This document shows, piece by piece, positions 7,767 through 16,306 of a DNA stretch of 45,307 bases. Under the pieces are notes generated by a model. The model made no database searches. It was not told where the DNA came from and saw nothing but the letters and a program-made list of their open reading frames with translations. Every line of letters begins with the position of its first letter. Position 1 is the stretch's first letter. Source of the DNA: SVTX01 sp964526505 (GTDB lineage: Bacteria > Bacillota > Clostridia > Oscillospirales > CAG-272); assembly GCA_964526505.1 (NCBI GenBank), contig CAZGJC010000013.1, positions 1 through 45,307 of the forward strand. The letters run 5' to 3'. The translations under genes and the position numbers were made by a program.

Positions 7767-10162
7767 TCTCTGATACCTATACCGAGTTTGAATTTAAGGT
7801 CGTTGAGTATTTTCTTGGACGCTTTATCCGCTTCTTCAACCGTAAGAGTGCGGTCGGACGCACGGAGCGTTACTCTGAACGATACGGATTTTTTGCCTTC
7901 GCCGATTTTTTCGCCTCTGTAAATATCGAAGAGTTTAATATCTTCAAGCAATTTACCTGCCGAACGGCTCATTGTAGCCTCGATGTCTCCGACTGTCAAG
8001 TCTTCGTCGCAAACAAACGAGAAGTCACGGGTTACGGCGGGGAATTTGGGGAGAGGTTTATAGTCTATCTTTGTTGTTGCACAATTCCAGATTTCGTCAA
8101 AGTTAAGGCTACCTGCGTAAACGGGAATCGACACACCGTAATTTTCGGCTACGAGCGGATGAATTTGACCGAATATACCGAGTTCCTTGCCGTTGGGAGC
8201 ATAAATTTTCGCACATCTGCCGGGGTGATAGGACGGATCATTGCTTACCGCTTTATACTCAACGCCGTTTATGCGTGCGGAGTTAAGGATACATTCAACA
8301 ACGCCTTTGAGTGAATAGAAGTCGCAATCACCGTACATTCCGAGGCTTATGATTTTAGGCTCTTTGGGAAGTTGGTTTTCGCCGTCTTGCGGAATATATA
8401 CGGAAGCCATTTCAAAGAGGCTGACGTTATTATTTGAGAAATTTATATTTCTCGTAAGTGTTTCAAGCATAGAGGGAAGAGCGGTTGTTCTCATTACGCT
8501 TGTATCTTCGCCGAGCGGGTTGGAGATTACAACCGAGTTACGGAGCGGAGAATCTGACGAAAGTCTTATTTTATCGTAGCACTTGGGGCTGATGAATGAG
8601 AAAGTTTGAATTTGGTCAAAGCCGAGACCGTAGAGAAGGTTTTCGGTATCAACTTCAAACTTCTGTTTCGGAGTTCTGCCACCCTGTGTTGTTTCCGCTT
8701 TGATACAGGTGGATTTGATTTTATTATATCCGTAAATACGGATAACTTCTTCCGCTATATCGTTCATACACGTGAGATCTGCACGGAAAGAGGGAACGAT
8801 GATTTTATCATCTTCGATTTTGCATTCAAGGCGTGTAAGTACGTCTTTTACGTAATTTTCGTCAAGGTCAACGCCGAGGAATTTATTATATCTTTCTACT
8901 TCAAGGGGGAGAATTGTGGGTTGCTTCTTTGTGGGATATACGTCAATGGTACCGTCTACAACGTCACCTGCACCGAGTTCTTGCACAAGTTGGCACGCAC
9001 GAAGAAGTCCTGCCATACAGTTTTCACAGTCCAGACCCTTTTCAAATCTTGCACTGGATTCGGTTCTCATACCGTTTTTCTTTGCGGTTACACGTACAGA
9101 GGGACCCGAGAAGCAAGCGGACTCGAAAACAACGGTTGTTGTTGTGTCTTTGATTTCGCTGTTCGCACCGCCCATAACGCCTGCAAGTGCGACCGCTTTT
9201 TTCTCGTCGGCGATTACAAGCATTGAAGAGTCAAGGGTATGGTCTTTGTCGTCAAGAGATTTAAAGTTTTCTCCGTCATTTGCACGGCGAACGTTTATTG
9301 CGTTTCCGTCAAGACAAGCGTAGTCGAATGCGTGCATGGGCTGACCGTATTCAAGCATAACGTAGTTTGTGATATCTACGATATTATTGATGGGGCGAAC
9401 GCCTGCCGCACGGAGTCTCATTCTGAGCCAGAGCGGAGAGGGGGCTATTTTAACGTTTTTAACTACTTTGGCACTGTAACGCTCACAAAGGTCGTTTGCG
9501 TTTATTGCTACCGAAAGATAATTTTCGATCTTATCGCCGTCGCCGAGATCTTTGACTGTCGGCTCGGGAATATCGAGAGGCTTATCGAAAGATATTGCCG
9601 TTTCACGGGCAAGACCGATTACGGACAGGCAATCGGGGCGGTTGGAAGTTATTTCAAACTCTACAACGGTATCGTTGAGCATAAGAGCTTCTTTGATATC
9701 CATACCCACTTTGTCTTCGTATTCCTTACCGAGAATAAGTATACCGTCTTCGACCGCTTCGGGCATATCGTGAATTGTGAGGTTGAGTTCGGCGATTGAG
9801 CAGAGCATACCGTCGGACTCTACGCCACGGAGTTTTCCGGGTTTAATGGTTACGCCACCGGGGAGGTGTGCCACGGGAATTGCCGCAGGAACAAGGTCAC
9901 CGACGTGAACGTTTTGAGCCCCTGTTACAATTTGAACGGGGTTTTCTTTACCTATATCTATTTGGCAGATGAACATATGGTCGGAATTTTGATGTCTTTC
10001 CATTTGGAGGACTTTTCCGACAACCACGTTTTGAATATCTTCGCCGAGAACTTCGTATCCCTCGACTTTTGAACCTGTATCGGTCATTCTGTCACAGTAT
10101 TCTTTTGTGGAAATTCCGTCTGTATTTGTAAAATCGTGAAGCCAATTAAGTGAAAGATTCAT
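7763..10162 (-). CDS. pheT: Phenylalanyl-tRNA synthetase beta subunit
   Basis: A 799-residue bacterial-type beta subunit of the (alpha-beta)2 PheRS, which charges tRNA-Phe. An N-terminal OB-fold tRNA-binding domain occupies ~40-150 (VGKVLQMERHQNSDHMFICQ, VTGAQNV, PGKLRGVESDGMLCS). B3/B4 editing and B5 domains follow, with FEKGLD at ~370, then a pseudo-catalytic core. The C-terminal ferredoxin-like anticodon-binding domain starts near 705 (FPAVTRDFSFVCDEDLTVG). The start is supported by AAAAGGAGAT upstream. It lies 22 bp downstream of pheS, under control of the Phe T-box. Confidence 0.97.
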   Translation of the reverse strand: MNLSLNWLHDFTNTDGISTKEYCDRMTDTGSKVEGYEVLGEDIQNVVVGKVLQMERHQNSDHMFICQIDIGKENPVQIVTGAQNVHVGDLVPAAIPVAHLPGGVTIKPGKLRGVESDGMLCSIAELNLTIHDMPEAVEDGILILGKEYEDKVGMDIKEALMLNDTVVEFEITSNRPDCLSVIGLARETAISFDKPLDIPEPTVKDLGDGDKIENYLSVAINANDLCERYSAKVVKNVKIAPSPLWLRMRLRAAGVRPINNIVDITNYVMLEYGQPMHAFDYACLDGNAINVRRANDGENFKSLDDKDHTLDSSMLVIADEKKAVALAGVMGGANSEIKDTTTTVVFESACFSGPSVRVTAKKNGMRTESSARFEKGLDCENCMAGLLRACQLVQELGAGDVVDGTIDVYPTKKQPTILPLEVERYNKFLGVDLDENYVKDVLTRLECKIEDDKIIVPSFRADLTCMNDIAEEVIRIYGYNKIKSTCIKAETTQGGRTPKQKFEVDTENLLYGLGFDQIQTFSFISPKCYDKIRLSSDSPLRNSVVISNPLGEDTSVMRTTALPSMLETLTRNINFSNNNVSLFEMASVYIPQDGENQLPKEPKIISLGMYGDCDFYSLKGVVECILNSARINGVEYKAVSNDPSYHPGRCAKIYAPNGKELGIFGQIHPLVAENYGVSIPVYAGSLNFDEIWNCATTKIDYKPLPKFPAVTRDFSFVCDEDLTVGDIEATMSRSAGKLLEDIKLFDIYRGEKIGEGKKSVSFRVTLRASDRTLTVEEADKASKKILNDLKFKLGIGIRE

Positions 10163-10184
10163 TTTTTATCTCCTTTTCACAGAA

Positions 10185-11207
10185 TTAAAACTGTTCTATA
10201 AATCTGACGTCGTTTTCGTAGAACATACGAATGTCGTCGATATGGTATTTAAGCATAGTTACTCTTTCAAGACCCAAGCCGAATGCAAAGCCCGAATATT
10301 TTTCGGGGTCTATTCCGCACATTGAGAGGACGTTGGGGTGAACCATACCGGCACCGAGGATTTCTATCCAACCCTCGCCTTTGCAAAGACGGCAACCTTT
10401 ACCGCCACATGCAAAGCAGGAAATGTCAACTTCCGCAGACGGTTCGGTGAACGGGAAGTGGTGGGGACGGAAACGTATTCTTGTGTCCTCGCCGAACTCC
10501 GCTTTTGCAAAAGTTTCAAGCATTCCTTTGAGGTCACCCATAGTGATACCCTCGTCAACTACAAGTCCTTCCATTTGATGGAAGAGAGGGCTGTGGGTTG
10601 CATCCATGGCGTCGCTTCTGTAAACTCTTCCGGGGGAGATTATTCTGATAGGCGGTTTTTGAACTTCCATAGTTCTCGCCTGAACGGGAGAAGTCTGCGA
10701 ACGGAGAAGTATGTTTTCGGTTATATAGAACGTATCCTGCGTATCTCTTGCAGGGTGATTTTCGGGGATATTGAGGGCTTTGAAGTTATAGTAATCGTAT
10801 TCAACTTCGGGTCCTTCCGCAATGGAAAAGCCCATTCCCATAAATATGTCTTCAAGGTCTCTTTGAACAAGTGTCAAGGGGTGACGGTGACCGACCTTGT
10901 GCGACGTGCCGGGAACGGTGACGTCGAGCTTTTCACGTTTGAGTTTGTTTTCAAGCGATTTTGCTTGAAGTTCTTTTTTCTTTTCGGCAATCGCTTCTTC
11001 GATTTTTGTTCTTACTTCATTGGCAATCTGACCTATAACGGGTCGCTCTTCTGCCGAAAGTTGACCCATTCCACGCAAAACTGCTGTGAGTTCGCCTTTT
11101 TTTCCGAGGTATTTAACACGGAACGCTTCGAGTTTGCCGTCATCTGTGTCTTCTGCGGTTATTTGCTCTAAGGCGTCCTGCTTGATTTTTTTGAGGATGT
11201 CTCTCAT
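10185..11207 (-). CDS. pheS: Phenylalanyl-tRNA synthetase alpha subunit
   Basis: A 340-residue class II catalytic subunit. An N-terminal coiled coil (~1-95) binds tRNA. The catalytic core has motif 2 ISPGRVYRSDAMDATHSPLFHQ and motif 3 GFAFGLGLERVTMLKY. A Cys-rich insertion, CFACGGKGCRLC, is as in many Clostridia and Bacilli enzymes. Length matches the family (~340). It is the first gene of the pheS-pheT-DUF896 operon, and its expression depends on the T-box leader directly upstream, which responds to uncharged tRNA-Phe. Confidence 0.97.
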   Translation of the reverse strand: MRDILKKIKQDALEQITAEDTDDGKLEAFRVKYLGKKGELTAVLRGMGQLSAEERPVIGQIANEVRTKIEEAIAEKKKELQAKSLENKLKREKLDVTVPGTSHKVGHRHPLTLVQRDLEDIFMGMGFSIAEGPEVEYDYYNFKALNIPENHPARDTQDTFYITENILLRSQTSPVQARTMEVQKPPIRIISPGRVYRSDAMDATHSPLFHQMEGLVVDEGITMGDLKGMLETFAKAEFGEDTRIRFRPHHFPFTEPSAEVDISCFACGGKGCRLCKGEGWIEILGAGMVHPNVLSMCGIDPEKYSGFAFGLGLERVTMLKYHIDDIRMFYENDVRFIEQF

Positions 11208-11239
11208 TTTTATTTAGTCCTTTCATAATTTACTTTTTT

Positions 11240-11515
11240 GTGCGGTTAAAAAATAACGTCCCAATTCCGAAGAATTGGGACGAAAAAATTCCGTGGTACC
11301 ACCCGATTTTTGACTTTTTGCCGAGGCAATAAGTCAACGCTCTGTACCTTTAACGCAGGTGTTACGTATTCGACTACTCACGATTTTGTCGTTTTTTTCG
11401 AATCTGCTCCAAAGGGAAATGCCTTGCGTCTCGCATATCAAACTTTCACCGACGTTTGACTCTCTGTGATGCTGTTTTTACGTTTGGCTGTCTTTTTCAC
11501 GGCATTTAAATATTA
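11240..11515 (-). promoter_or_regulatory. T-box riboswitch (tRNA-Phe) controlling pheST
   Basis: Read on the minus strand, the leader has a long Stem I and the T-box antiterminator sequence GGGTGGTACCACGG (plus coordinates 11291-11304). A terminator follows: GTCCCAATTC/GAATTGGGAC with a four-base loop (11257-11282) and a T-rich run. A UUC codon at 11416-11418, in the context TTCCCTTTGGAGC typical of a specifier loop, would pair with the tRNA-Phe anticodon. Uncharged tRNA-Phe should stabilise the antiterminator and allow pheST expression. Confidence 0.95.
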
Positions 11516-11526
11516 TATCAATAATA

Positions 11527-11555
11527 ATTATAACATCAATTCCGAATTTGTGCAA
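11527..11555 (-). promoter_or_regulatory. Promoter of the pheS T-box leader
   Basis: On the minus strand, TTGCAC (11550-11555) and TATAAT (11527-11532) are separated by 17 bp, placing the start just upstream of Stem I. Confidence 0.75.
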
Positions 11556-11607
11556 GTGTTGAAATTGCGAAATTAAAGGTATACGTGCAAGGTTTCTTTT
11601 GTGTTTA

Positions 11608-11925
11608 TTATACAAAAGAGAAGAGACCGAGGTGGAACAATGCGAACACAGCGATGAATTGCAAAATTATAATCAGGGGGATTCCGAGCATAAATTTGAC
11701 GTGCTTCGTTTTGTGTCGGATTATAAGCATACACAAGAGCATCGCAACCGAGCCTCCGAGAGCGGAAAGAATAAGCAATACCTTTTCCGGAATACGAAGT
11801 TCAACACGGTTTTTCTTTGAAATTCTTTTATCCCAAATACAAACGATTATTGAAATCAGGGAAATTGCAAGGACGTAAATCGTGAAGATGATAAGCGGAA
11901 GCGACGGATTTATACGTGATGGCAT
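11608..11925 (-). CDS. DUF1294 (YsdA-like) small membrane protein
   Basis: A 105-residue integral membrane protein. It has a first transmembrane segment at ~8-28, the motif WDKRISKKNRVELRIPE, a second segment with ALGGSVAMLLCMLII, the conserved basic turn RHKTKHVKFMLGIPL, and a final segment. This pattern (DKR...R.PE...GG...RHKT) is diagnostic for DUF1294, a widespread family of unknown function. The start is supported by AAAGGAG eight bases upstream. It lies downstream of glnS on the same strand, beyond a cluster of palindromic terminator-like repeats. Confidence 0.85.
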   Translation of the reverse strand: MPSRINPSLPLIIFTIYVLAISLISIIVCIWDKRISKKNRVELRIPEKVLLILSALGGSVAMLLCMLIIRHKTKHVKFMLGIPLIIILQFIAVFALFHLGLFSFV

Positions 11926-11948
11926 AATGACTCCTTTCGGGGATGTTT

Positions 11949-12083
11949 TGAAAAGGTAAGGAGAATATAGGCTTACTTTTTTTCAAAAAAATTGTGAGAA
12001 AGTTTTTTGGCTTACCTTTTTTTCAAAAAAAGGTAAGAAGTTTTTTGGCTTTCTTTTCAAAAAAGGTAAGTTTCAAAAAAGGT
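11949..12083. repeat. Cluster of AT-rich terminator-like palindromic repeats
   Basis: Imperfect copies of CTTACC-T(7)-C-A(7)-GGTAAG recur about every 39 bp, linked by AAGTTTTTTGG. The copy at 12011-12037 is a perfect 27-bp palindrome around a single central base; flanking copies are truncated (AAAAAAGGTAAG at 12057-12070 and 12073-12085). The cluster fills the gap after glnS and can act as a bidirectional terminator. The tandem arrangement suggests local duplication. Confidence 0.75.
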
Positions 12084-12086
12084 AAG

Positions 12087-13748
12087 TTATTTCTTTGCCG
12101 AAAAACTGTCTTTTAGACTGACTACTCTGTTGAAAGTGCCGTCGTGTTTTGTATCCTTGCAGAAGTAGCCCATTCTTACGAACTGGAATTTATCACCCGA
12201 TTTTGCATTTGCAATTGCAGGCTCCGCCTTTGCGTGGGAGATGCTTATAAGGGAGTTCGGATTGAGATAGTCATTGTAGGTCTTGTCCTCGGGGATGTCT
12301 CCGACGTTGTCGATTGTAAAGAGTTTGTCATAGAGATTGAGGGTTATATCCTCGCAGTATTTGGCACTTACCCAGTGGATAGTTCCTTTTATTTTCCTAC
12401 CGTCTGCGGGATTGCCGTTGCGTGTTTCGATGTCTGCGGTGCAGTGAATTTCTTTTACGCTTCCGTCATCGTTTTTGATGATTTCGTTGCATTTAACGAT
12501 ATATGAACCCATAAGTCTGACTTCGCCGTCGGGTTTCATTCTGAAAAACTTCGGAGGCGGAACTTCCGCAAAGTCGTCGGCGTCGATATACAATTCTCTT
12601 GTAAATTTAACTTCTCTCGTGCCTGTTTCGGGGTGCTGAGGATGATTGGGAAGTTCGAAAATTTCTTCCTTGTCCTCGGGGTAGTTCGTGATCACTACTT
12701 TTATGGGATTTACAACGCAGACACGGCGAGGTGCAACGTCGTTGAGTTCGTCACGAATGCATGCTTCAAGTTGTCCGAGACTTACAAGGTTGTCTGATTT
12801 TGAAACGCCTATTCCTCTTACAAACGCACGAATAGATTCGGGTGTGTATCCTCTTCTACGCAAAGCACAAAGTGTGGGGAGACGGGGGTCGTCCCAGCCG
12901 TCAACCATATCGTTTTCTACAAGGTAACGGAGATAACGCTTTGACATTACCGTGTTTGTAATATTCAAACGTGAAAATTCTCTCTGTTTGGTCAAAGCCT
13001 CGGGCATTGTGTTATTTATAACCCACTCGTAAAGAGGACGGTGGTTTTCAAATTCAAGTGAGCAAAGAGAGTGAGTTATACCCTCGGTTGCGTCCTGAAT
13101 GGGGTGTGCAAAGTCGTAAAGCGGATATATGCACCACTTGTCGCCCTGACGGTGGTGTGAAGTATGAACGATACGGTAAATGGCCGGGTCACGCATATTG
13201 AAGTTGGGAGACGCCATATCTATTTTTGCACGCAAGGTTCTCGAACCGTCGGGGAACTCGCCGTTTTTCATTCTCTCGAAAAGGTCAAGGTTTTCTTCTA
13301 CGGAACGGTTTCTGTAAGGAGAATCTTTACCTTTCTCCGTGAGAGTTCCTCTGTATTCTTTCATCTCGTCGGCGGAAAGGTCGCACACGTACGCCTTGCC
13401 CTCTTTGATGAGTTTTACGGCACACTCATAGCAAGTATCAAAGTAGTCGGAACCGTAGAAAATACCGCCGTTGGGTTCTTCACCGATGAGCCAAGTCAAA
13501 TCCTCGTAAATGGATTCGACATATTCGTTGTCTTCCTTTGCGGGGTTGGTGTCGTCATATCGAAGATTGAATTTACCGCCGTATTTTTTTGCGGTTTCGT
13601 AGTTTATCATTATCGCTTTTGCCGAACCTATGTGCAAATATCCGTTAGGTTCGGGTGGAAAACGAGTGTGGATTTTGAGGTTGGGGTTGTTTCTCAAATC
13701 TTCGTCGATTATGTCGTGTATAAAATTACCGTTTATGATCTCTTCCAT
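12087..13748 (-). CDS. glnS: Glutaminyl-tRNA synthetase
   Basis: A 553-residue class I synthetase that charges tRNA-Gln. The nucleotide-binding motif is PPEPNGYLHIGS, with HIGS at residues 39-42. The second signature appears as NTVMSKRYLRYL near 268. The C-terminal ~200 residues are the two beta-barrel anticodon-binding domains (FTRELYIDADDF, CTADIETRNGNPADGRKIKG, HWVSA). Length matches bacterial GlnRS (~550). It lies 33 bp downstream of gltX, with its own AAAGGAC site. Having both enzymes next to each other suggests direct charging of tRNA-Gln rather than sole reliance on the GatCAB route. Confidence 0.97.
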   Translation of the reverse strand: MEEIINGNFIHDIIDEDLRNNPNLKIHTRFPPEPNGYLHIGSAKAIMINYETAKKYGGKFNLRYDDTNPAKEDNEYVESIYEDLTWLIGEEPNGGIFYGSDYFDTCYECAVKLIKEGKAYVCDLSADEMKEYRGTLTEKGKDSPYRNRSVEENLDLFERMKNGEFPDGSRTLRAKIDMASPNFNMRDPAIYRIVHTSHHRQGDKWCIYPLYDFAHPIQDATEGITHSLCSLEFENHRPLYEWVINNTMPEALTKQREFSRLNITNTVMSKRYLRYLVENDMVDGWDDPRLPTLCALRRRGYTPESIRAFVRGIGVSKSDNLVSLGQLEACIRDELNDVAPRRVCVVNPIKVVITNYPEDKEEIFELPNHPQHPETGTREVKFTRELYIDADDFAEVPPPKFFRMKPDGEVRLMGSYIVKCNEIIKNDDGSVKEIHCTADIETRNGNPADGRKIKGTIHWVSAKYCEDITLNLYDKLFTIDNVGDIPEDKTYNDYLNPNSLISISHAKAEPAIANAKSGDKFQFVRMGYFCKDTKHDGTFNRVVSLKDSFSAKK

Positions 13749-13781
13749 TGTTTTGTCCTTTCGGGATTTTCGACTAGTGTC

Positions 13782-15470
13782 TTATTTGAGTGAATTTATT
13801 ATATTATCTATACGTTCCATACTCTTGCTTGAACCGAGAATTTGCATTACGGTGTAGAGATCGGGAGCGTTGGTTTTTCCTGTTATTGCAACACGAATGA
13901 ACATACTTATATCCGCAACGTTTCCTTTGAATGCGTCGGGCGTTGCTTTATACGCTTTCATATCGGAGGCATATCCGAGGCTTTCGGCGATTGTTTTGAC
14001 TTTTTCAAACCACGTGTTCATATCGTCTCCCTCGTCATAAGTTGCCTTGAATTTTTCAAGGGTTGTTATGATATCGGATTTATCAAATGTGTCGGGGTAT
14101 GCGTCGATGACGGAATAGAATTTGTCAAAGAAAAATCCCATATAAGGTTTTGCATCGGCAAGAGTGGTAAGGTCTTTTCTCGGCTTTTTGCCACCTCTGC
14201 CTATTGCGAATATTTTTTCTGCGTAGTCGGCATTTTGTGCAAGTTCGGCGCCGAATTCGGGGTCAAATTCCAATGCCCAGTCGGTGACTTTCTTTGTGAC
14301 TTCGGACGCCGACATACGGGAGATGACATTTTTGGACACGTCGTCGAGTTTATTGAAGTCGAAAAGGCAACCCGAAACCGACATTTTCTTTATATTGAAC
14401 GGGAAATCTTTATAAGATTTATCGGGATTTTGCATACGCCACTCTTCGTAGTTTGAGTTGAGCAACGTCATAACGTATTCGCAAACCGCTTCGGGAGTGT
14501 AGCCCATGCGTGTGTAGTCGTCCATATTCGCACCCATATCACGCTTGGAGAGTTTTTTCTTGTTTCCGCATTCGTCGAGTTTCATAATCTGGGCGATGTG
14601 CATATACTTTGGAAGTTTAAATCCGAGGTATCTGAAAAGTTGTACGTGTTTGGGGAGACTGGGAAGCCATTCTTCGCCACGTATTACGTGAGTTGTTCCC
14701 ATAAGGTGGTCATCTACTGCGTGAGCAAAATGGTACGTGGGTATTCCGTCGGATTTGAGAAGTACGAAGTCTTCGTCGTTTTCGGGGATTTCCATTGTAC
14801 CCTTTACAAGGTCGGTAAACTTTATTTTTTTATCGCTGTCGCCGTCTGCAAGTATACGAAGAACGAAAGGATGATTGTTTTTGAGGTGTTCCTCCACTTC
14901 TTCAATGGTGAAGTTGCGTCCGGCGAGCATTGTCGCACGTTTTTGCTCTGCAGCTACGTGCCAATCCGTGTTTTTGATTTCTTGTTTTTTATCTATTGCT
15001 TGAAGTTCGTCAAGTTCTTCTTCCGTTGTAAAGCAGGGATATGCCTTACCCTCACGGACAAGTTGCTTTGCGTAGGTTTGGTAAATCAATCCTCGCTTGC
15101 TTTGTTTATAAGGTCCGTAAATTCCGCTGTCGGATATTTTGCCGTTTGCGTCAAGGATAGCTCCCTCGTCAAACTCTATACCGTAGCGTGCAAGAGTTTT
15201 TATAAGTCCCTCTGCCGCACCTTCAACTTCACGCTTTGCGTCGGTATCTTCTATTCTGAGGTAGAATATGCCGTTTGACTGATGTGCCAAGCGTTCGCCG
15301 ACTGTGGAGGGGAAGAGACCGCCGAAATGAACGAAGCCTGTGGGGCTGGGAGCAAATCTCGTGACTTTCGCACCTTCGGGAAGATTGCGTGGAGGATATT
15401 GTGCTTCAATATCCGACGGGGTTTGTGTTATTTGAGGGAAGAGCAATTCTGATAGGTAATTAAAGTCCAT
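13782..15470 (-). CDS. gltX: Glutamyl-tRNA synthetase, long clostridial form
   Basis: A 562-residue class I synthetase that charges tRNA-Glu, needed for translation and for tetrapyrrole synthesis where present. RFAPSPTGFVHFGG at ~38-51 carries the HIGH-like box as HFGG, and KKLSKRD near 288 is the KMSKS box. An N-terminal extension of ~35 residues before the Rossmann fold and the overall length (versus ~480 in E. coli) are typical of a GltX form found in Clostridia. It lies between an MBL hydrolase gene 27 bp upstream and glnS 33 bp downstream, all on one strand and probably one operon. Confidence 0.95.
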   Translation of the reverse strand: MDFNYLSELLFPQITQTPSDIEAQYPPRNLPEGAKVTRFAPSPTGFVHFGGLFPSTVGERLAHQSNGIFYLRIEDTDAKREVEGAAEGLIKTLARYGIEFDEGAILDANGKISDSGIYGPYKQSKRGLIYQTYAKQLVREGKAYPCFTTEEELDELQAIDKKQEIKNTDWHVAAEQKRATMLAGRNFTIEEVEEHLKNNHPFVLRILADGDSDKKIKFTDLVKGTMEIPENDEDFVLLKSDGIPTYHFAHAVDDHLMGTTHVIRGEEWLPSLPKHVQLFRYLGFKLPKYMHIAQIMKLDECGNKKKLSKRDMGANMDDYTRMGYTPEAVCEYVMTLLNSNYEEWRMQNPDKSYKDFPFNIKKMSVSGCLFDFNKLDDVSKNVISRMSASEVTKKVTDWALEFDPEFGAELAQNADYAEKIFAIGRGGKKPRKDLTTLADAKPYMGFFFDKFYSVIDAYPDTFDKSDIITTLEKFKATYDEGDDMNTWFEKVKTIAESLGYASDMKAYKATPDAFKGNVADISMFIRVAITGKTNAPDLYTVMQILGSSKSMERIDNIINSLK

Positions 15471-15497
15471 TTTTCTAATCCTTTACGTAAATTTATT

Positions 15498-16112
15498 TTA
15501 GCAATAGTAACTCACCACGTCAAGTGCGTGAGAGAGAATTGATATTTTTTCGTGTCCCGGATATATTTTCAAATTCTTATCATATCCTCGGAGGCGTTTG
15601 AGCGATGCACGCATATCCGAAATATTACCGCCGTACAGATCGCATCTGCCTACGTTTTTCGCAAAAAGCGTATCTCCCGTAAACATCGCATCATCTGCAA
15701 GCAAACACACGCTGCCACGTGTATGACCCGGTGTATGTATTACTTCTATGCACGTATCGCCGAGCGGAATTTTATCACCGTCGGTGAAAGTCTTTTCTGC
15801 CGGACGCCATACTTTCGGCGTGCGATAGAACACAGAATATGCGTTTTTTCGGCTATCGGTCAACAACTCGGCATCGTACTCGTGAATCGAGAGCGGTGCG
15901 TTTGTTTTGTTTCTCAATTCGTCTGCGGACAGAATATGGTCGAAATGTCCGTGCGTGAGAATTATTTTTTCAAGTGTTGCGTTATTTTTCGCAAGCGTAT
16001 TTAGTATTTCCTGTGTCGGAACACTCGGGTCGATAACCGCACCGTGACCGTTTGATACGACAACGTAGCAATTCGACCCGAACGACTCGGGGTACAAAGG
16101 AATTATTTCCAT
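15498..16112 (-). CDS. MBL-fold metallohydrolase (glyoxalase II-like)
   Basis: A 204-residue protein; ATG 16112 is preferred over one seven codons upstream because AAAAGGAGAT lies seven bases before it. The metal-binding motif HXHXDH is THGHFDH at 53-59. Later ligands occur in HTPGHTRGS, FTGDTLF and YPGHE. These match the short glyoxalase II-like MBL hydrolases with a dinuclear zinc or iron centre, which often act on thioesters; the substrate here is unknown. It is the first gene before gltX-glnS and shares their promoter at 16208-16236. Confidence 0.9.
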   Translation of the reverse strand: MEIIPLYPESFGSNCYVVVSNGHGAVIDPSVPTQEILNTLAKNNATLEKIILTHGHFDHILSADELRNKTNAPLSIHEYDAELLTDSRKNAYSVFYRTPKVWRPAEKTFTDGDKIPLGDTCIEVIHTPGHTRGSVCLLADDAMFTGDTLFAKNVGRCDLYGGNISDMRASLKRLRGYDKNLKIYPGHEKISILSHALDVVSYYC

Positions 16113-16207
16113 ATCGAAATCTCCTTTTGGCAAGAGATAAATTTTATTATCTGCGTGTGTTAAAATACAATTACTTCATTATAATAAAATTGACAATATC
16201 CAGATAC

Positions 16208-16236
16208 ATTATATCACACAAGCATCGGATTGTCTA
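16208..16236 (-). promoter_or_regulatory. Promoter of the MBL hydrolase-gltX-glnS operon
   Basis: On the minus strand, TAGACA (16231-16236) and TATAAT (16208-16213) are 17 bp apart, about 95 bp before the first start codon. A second TATAAT nearby (minus, ~16182-16187) lacks a well-spaced -35 box. Confidence 0.65.
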
Positions 16237-16265
16237 CGATTTTATCAAAAAAACTGTTGAAAAAA

Positions 16266-16299
16266 ACCTGCTGATTGCGTTTTTACGCAATCAGCAGGT
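16266..16299 (-). terminator. Strong intrinsic terminator of the substrate-binding protein gene
   Basis: A perfect 15-bp stem, ACCTGCTGATTGCGT paired with ACGCAATCAGCAGGT, has a four-base loop and runs into a T-rich stretch on the minus strand. It lies just past the stop at 16307. Confidence 0.92.
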
Positions 16300-16306
16300 A
16301 ATTCAC

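Noticed and set aside
7763..11207. Several plus-strand open frames opposite pheT and pheS
   Set aside because: They are shadows of strongly conserved synthetase genes and lack starts with binding sites.
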